A DNA stretch of 64,000 nt from JAMLHH01 sp035515235 (lineage in GTDB: Bacteria; Bacteroidota; Bacteroidia; Chitinophagales; JADIYW01), in the NCBI GenBank assembly GCA_035515235.1, contig DATJBS010000042.1:7973-71972 (forward strand). The letters are read 5' to 3'. The notes beneath the pieces are model-generated. The model was not told where the DNA came from and ran no database searches. It was given only the letters and a program-made list of their open reading frames with translations. Within the stretch, counting starts at the first letter, position 1. Each line of letters begins with the position of its first letter. This document shows, piece by piece, positions 61,720 to 64,000 of this stretch. Position numbers and translations under genes: made by a program.

Positions 61720-62496
61720 ATGACAAAGGAAAGACCCGTAATCTTAGTTACAAATGACGATGGAGTAATTTCTCCTGGAATCAAAGCACTTGTAGAAGTA
61801 GCATCAGAGTTTGGCGATGTGGTGATAGTAGCGCCTGATAGTCCACAGTCTGGAATGGGACATGCGATTACTTTAGAAAATGTATTAAGAATAGAACGAG
61901 TATATCAGTTTGGAAAAGACATTCTTTCATATCAATGTAGTGGTACACCGGTGGATTGTGTAAAAATTGGTATAGATAAAATTTTGAAAAGAAAACCAGA
62001 TTTATGCGTTTCAGGAATCAATCACGGCTCCAATTCATCTATCAATGTCATCTATTCAGGAACAATGTCTGCAGCTATGGAAGCGTCAATAGACGGAGTG
62101 CCTGCTATTGGATTTTCTTTGTTGGATTTTTCTTTTGAAGCTGATTTTTCAGGGGCTAAACATTTTGCAAGATTAATCATACAGCAAATATTAGAAAAAG
62201 GACTTCCAAGTGGTTGTCTTTTGAATGTCAATTTCCCAAAATTGCCGGCAGAAGAAATTAGAGGAATGAAAATCTGTCGTCAAGCGATGGCACAGTGGGA
62301 AGAAGAGTATGACGAAAGGGTAGACCCAAGAGGTGGAACATATTATTGGTTGACGGGTAAATTTGTCAATTATGATAATGGAGAAGATACTGACGAGTGG
62401 GCTTTGAGTAATGGGTATGTTTCTATCGTTCCAGTTCAATATGATTTGACTCATCAGCACGGCATAAGATTTTTGAATAAATACTGGGAGATTTAA
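61720..62496 (+). CDS. surE: 5'/3'-nucleotidase SurE
   Basis: 258-residue metal-dependent phosphatase acting on nucleoside monophosphates. The catalytic TNDDGV loop (11-16) has Asp13 and Asp14, Ser in PQSGMGH, and the Asn of SGINHGSNSS, all expected metal and substrate ligands. In many Bacteroidota surE is next to lpxB, as here. The ATG start directly follows the promoter, predicting a leaderless mRNA. Confidence 0.94.
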   Translation: MTKERPVILVTNDDGVISPGIKALVEVASEFGDVVIVAPDSPQSGMGHAITLENVLRIERVYQFGKDILSYQCSGTPVDCVKIGIDKILKRKPDLCVSGINHGSNSSINVIYSGTMSAAMEASIDGVPAIGFSLLDFSFEADFSGAKHFARLIIQQILEKGLPSGCLLNVNFPKLPAEEIRGMKICRQAMAQWEEEYDERVDPRGGTYYWLTGKFVNYDNGEDTDEWALSNGYVSIVPVQYDLTHQHGIRFLNKYWEI

Positions 62497-62497
62497 G

Positions 62498-62812
62498 ATG
62501 GAAAATCAAAGAAAAGTAAGTTGGTGGACTAAAATTGATAATAGAGTAGTGGGCTTTGTGGTAGGAATGATCGTTCCTTTTATTGCTTATTTGTTTATTT
62601 ATTTCAATCAATATAGCCATTTGCCTTTTGATGAATTTTACCAAGTTTCAAAAATGGAAAATACAGCTCCAATATTATTAAGGATTATGGTTTTTCCCAA
62701 TTTGGTCTTCTTTTTAATTGGAAATATATTTAAGAAATTTTCTTTTTGTTGGGGCGTTTTCTATGCTTCTATCTTATTCATAGTGCCCATGTTGCTGATT
62801 AAATTCTTATAG
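62498..62812 (+). CDS. Small membrane protein between surE and lpxB
   Basis: 104 residues with about three helices (25-45, 60-80, 84-102), a basic N-terminus and KWTK/RKV segments. No family recognised. It starts 1 nt after the surE stop and ends 2 nt before the lpxB start, so it is part of the operon and may assist lipid A or envelope functions. That is inference from position only. Confidence 0.7.
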   Translation: MENQRKVSWWTKIDNRVVGFVVGMIVPFIAYLFIYFNQYSHLPFDEFYQVSKMENTAPILLRIMVFPNLVFFLIGNIFKKFSFCWGVFYASILFIVPMLLIKFL

Positions 62813-62814
62813 GA

Positions 62815-63881
62815 TTGAAATACTTTTTTATCACTGGAGAAGCATCAGGAGATTTATTGGCATCTAATGTAGTGCGTCAATTAAATGAGATCGATGAAGC
62901 TGCGGTGATAATTGGTACAGGTGGAAAATACTTGGAAAAAGCAGGAGTGAAGCTTGTACTCAATATTGAGAAAATGGCATTTATGGGTTTGGTCGAAGTG
63001 GTTAAAAATCTCTTCACAATTCGTCATAATTTTAAAATCGTTCAACAATCAATTTTAGGATTTCAACCTGATGTAATTGTATTAGTCGATTATCCTGGTT
63101 TTAATCTCAAAATGGCAAAATGGGCAAAAGCTCATGGTTTTAAAGTGGTTTATTATATCGCTCCCAAAGTATGGGCGTGGAAAGAAAGTAGAGCAAAGCT
63201 TTTGAAGAAGTATGTGGATTTGCTCTTAGTGATTTTGCCATTTGAAAAGGAGTATTTCAAAACACACGAAATAAAATCCTTGGATGTAGGACATCCTATC
63301 CTTGAAAATATACCTCCGGTGAATTATGTTTTCATCAAGAGAAATATAGCATTATTGCCAGGAAGCAGAAAACAAGAAATTGATGTTTTACTGCCTGCGA
63401 TGTTAGATGCGATGTCTCATTATGATTCTGAGGATATTGTAGTAGCAGGACTTTCTGAACATGGTAGAGCTTATTATAATCGAATGATACGCGGTAGAGC
63501 GACATTGGTGATGGATGATATTTATCATGTATTGGATGAGTCCAAACTAGCTATCGTCGCATCTGGTACCGCTACTTTAGAGGTCGCTTTGATGAATGTT
63601 CCTCAAGTCGTGGTGTACAAAATGAATACATTGACTTATTGGATAGCGAAGAGGTTTGTAAAGATTCCGTATATCTCTTTGGTGAATTTAATTTTAAACC
63701 AAAATGCAGTGCCCGAATTGATTCAAAATGATTTCAATGTATTGGAATTGAAAAAAGTTTCTAATCAAGTTTTATCTGATACAAAAGTCATTCAAGATGA
63801 TTATCTTCGACTCCGCAAACTGCTTGGTGACGGGCAGACTGCAAAAAATGCCGCAAAATATATTTTTGATTTTGCTAAAAA

Positions 63882-63891
<10 letters not shown>
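62815..63891 (+). CDS. lpxB: Lipid-A-disaccharide synthase
   Basis: 358-residue GT-B glycosyltransferase (GT19) that joins UDP-2,3-diacylglucosamine to lipid X in lipid A synthesis at the inner membrane. It has the FITGEASGDLLASN opening, VDYPGFNLKMA, YYIAPKVWAWKESR, the PGSRKQEI loop and the SGTATLE donor-site motif. The start is TTG at 62815; there is no ATG in frame near it. It is third in the surE operon. Its stop codon lies inside the tRNA-Ala sequence. Confidence 0.95.
63861..63868 (+). promoter_or_regulatory. -7 element TATTTTTG inside lpxB, for tRNA-Ala
   Basis: Consensus -7 box within the last codons of lpxB, 14 nt before the tRNA 5' end, at the distance expected for its promoter. 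No clear -33 box. Confidence 0.5.
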
Positions 63892-63955
<64 letters not shown>

Positions 63956-63963
63956 CTTTTATG

Positions 63964-63987
63964 AAGGTTGTCTTTTTAGGCAGCCTT
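63964..63987 (+). terminator. Terminator of tRNA-Ala and the surE-lpxB operon
   Basis: 9-bp stem AAGGTTGTC / GGCAGCCTT (with G-U pairs), loop TTTTTA, then a run of nine or more T near the window end. Confidence 0.85.
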
Positions 63988-64000
63988 TTTTTTTGGGGGG

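Overview
The window is an AT-rich chromosomal segment of a Gram-negative Bacteroidota bacterium. The evidence is: two secreted proteins with type IX secretion (T9SS) C-terminal sorting domains; a TonB-dependent receptor with a partner surface lipoprotein of the DUF5689 family; many lipoproteins of the 'TAC' lipobox type; a PafA-type alkaline phosphatase; lpxB; and promoters of the Bacteroidota form TAnnTTTG (-7), some with TTG/TTTG about 19 bp upstream. The class or genus cannot be fixed from sequence alone. There is no phage, plasmid, CRISPR array or rRNA operon. Two tRNA genes are present: tRNA-Leu(CAA) and tRNA-Ala(GGC).

Layout. 1-6.2 kb: end of galK, a YceI-like lipoprotein, a glutamate-receptor-type K+ channel, an acyl-CoA dehydrogenase and an unknown lipoprotein. 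6.4-8.9 kb: a minus-strand operon of a UPF0173 hydrolase, parA and parB. 9-18 kb: a flavin reductase with a peptide-type binding lipoprotein, a DUF4838 lipoprotein, a class IV aminotransferase, an EamA transporter, a PepSY-like protein and a two-gene glycosyltransferase unit. 18-23.5 kb: aceK, parE, rseP and tRNA-Leu. 23.5-24.66 kb: a gene-free block of several short-palindrome repeat families and two copies of a ~250-bp element. 24.7-32 kb: mutA, a CsbD-like protein, and a secreted nuclease-fold enzyme divergent from a TonB receptor and DUF5689 lipoprotein. 32-38.6 kb: housekeeping and small enzymes, a trpB with a one-base frameshift, and aqpZ. 38.9-41.7 kb: a membrane-anchored Rieske oxygenase resembling cholesterol 7-desaturases, an orphan NorE/NorF-like pair and a J-domain/KTSC fusion. 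41.9-47.5 kb: a stress-type cluster headed by an ECF sigma factor (two DUF4142 lipoproteins, a cupredoxin, a PfpI-family protein, a TspO-like protein, a Rossmann oxidoreductase and a flavodoxin-fold protein). 47.8-52.6 kb: an M16 protease and pafA. 52.6-59.1 kb: a tandem duplication of giant leucine-rich-repeat T9SS proteins embedded in palindromic repeats, including a 124-bp tandem repeat. 59.1-61.6 kb: a four-gene membrane operon of unknown role. 61.7-64 kb: surE, a small membrane protein, lpxB and tRNA-Ala.

The most noteworthy observations are: the trpB frameshift in a homopolymer; a recurrent TAnnTTTG-N4-ATG arrangement that predicts leaderless mRNAs for surE, mutA and a GT2 gene; lpxB ending inside tRNA-Ala; the duplicated LRR units with conserved flanks and repeat blocks; the ~250-bp hairpin-ended element pair next to mutA; aceK and the Neverland-like Rieske oxygenase in this lineage; and a plausible extracellular nucleic-acid or phosphoester scavenging locus. 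I found no locus that I can defend as a wholly new biological system. The LRR/repeat region and the four-gene membrane operon are the least explained parts.
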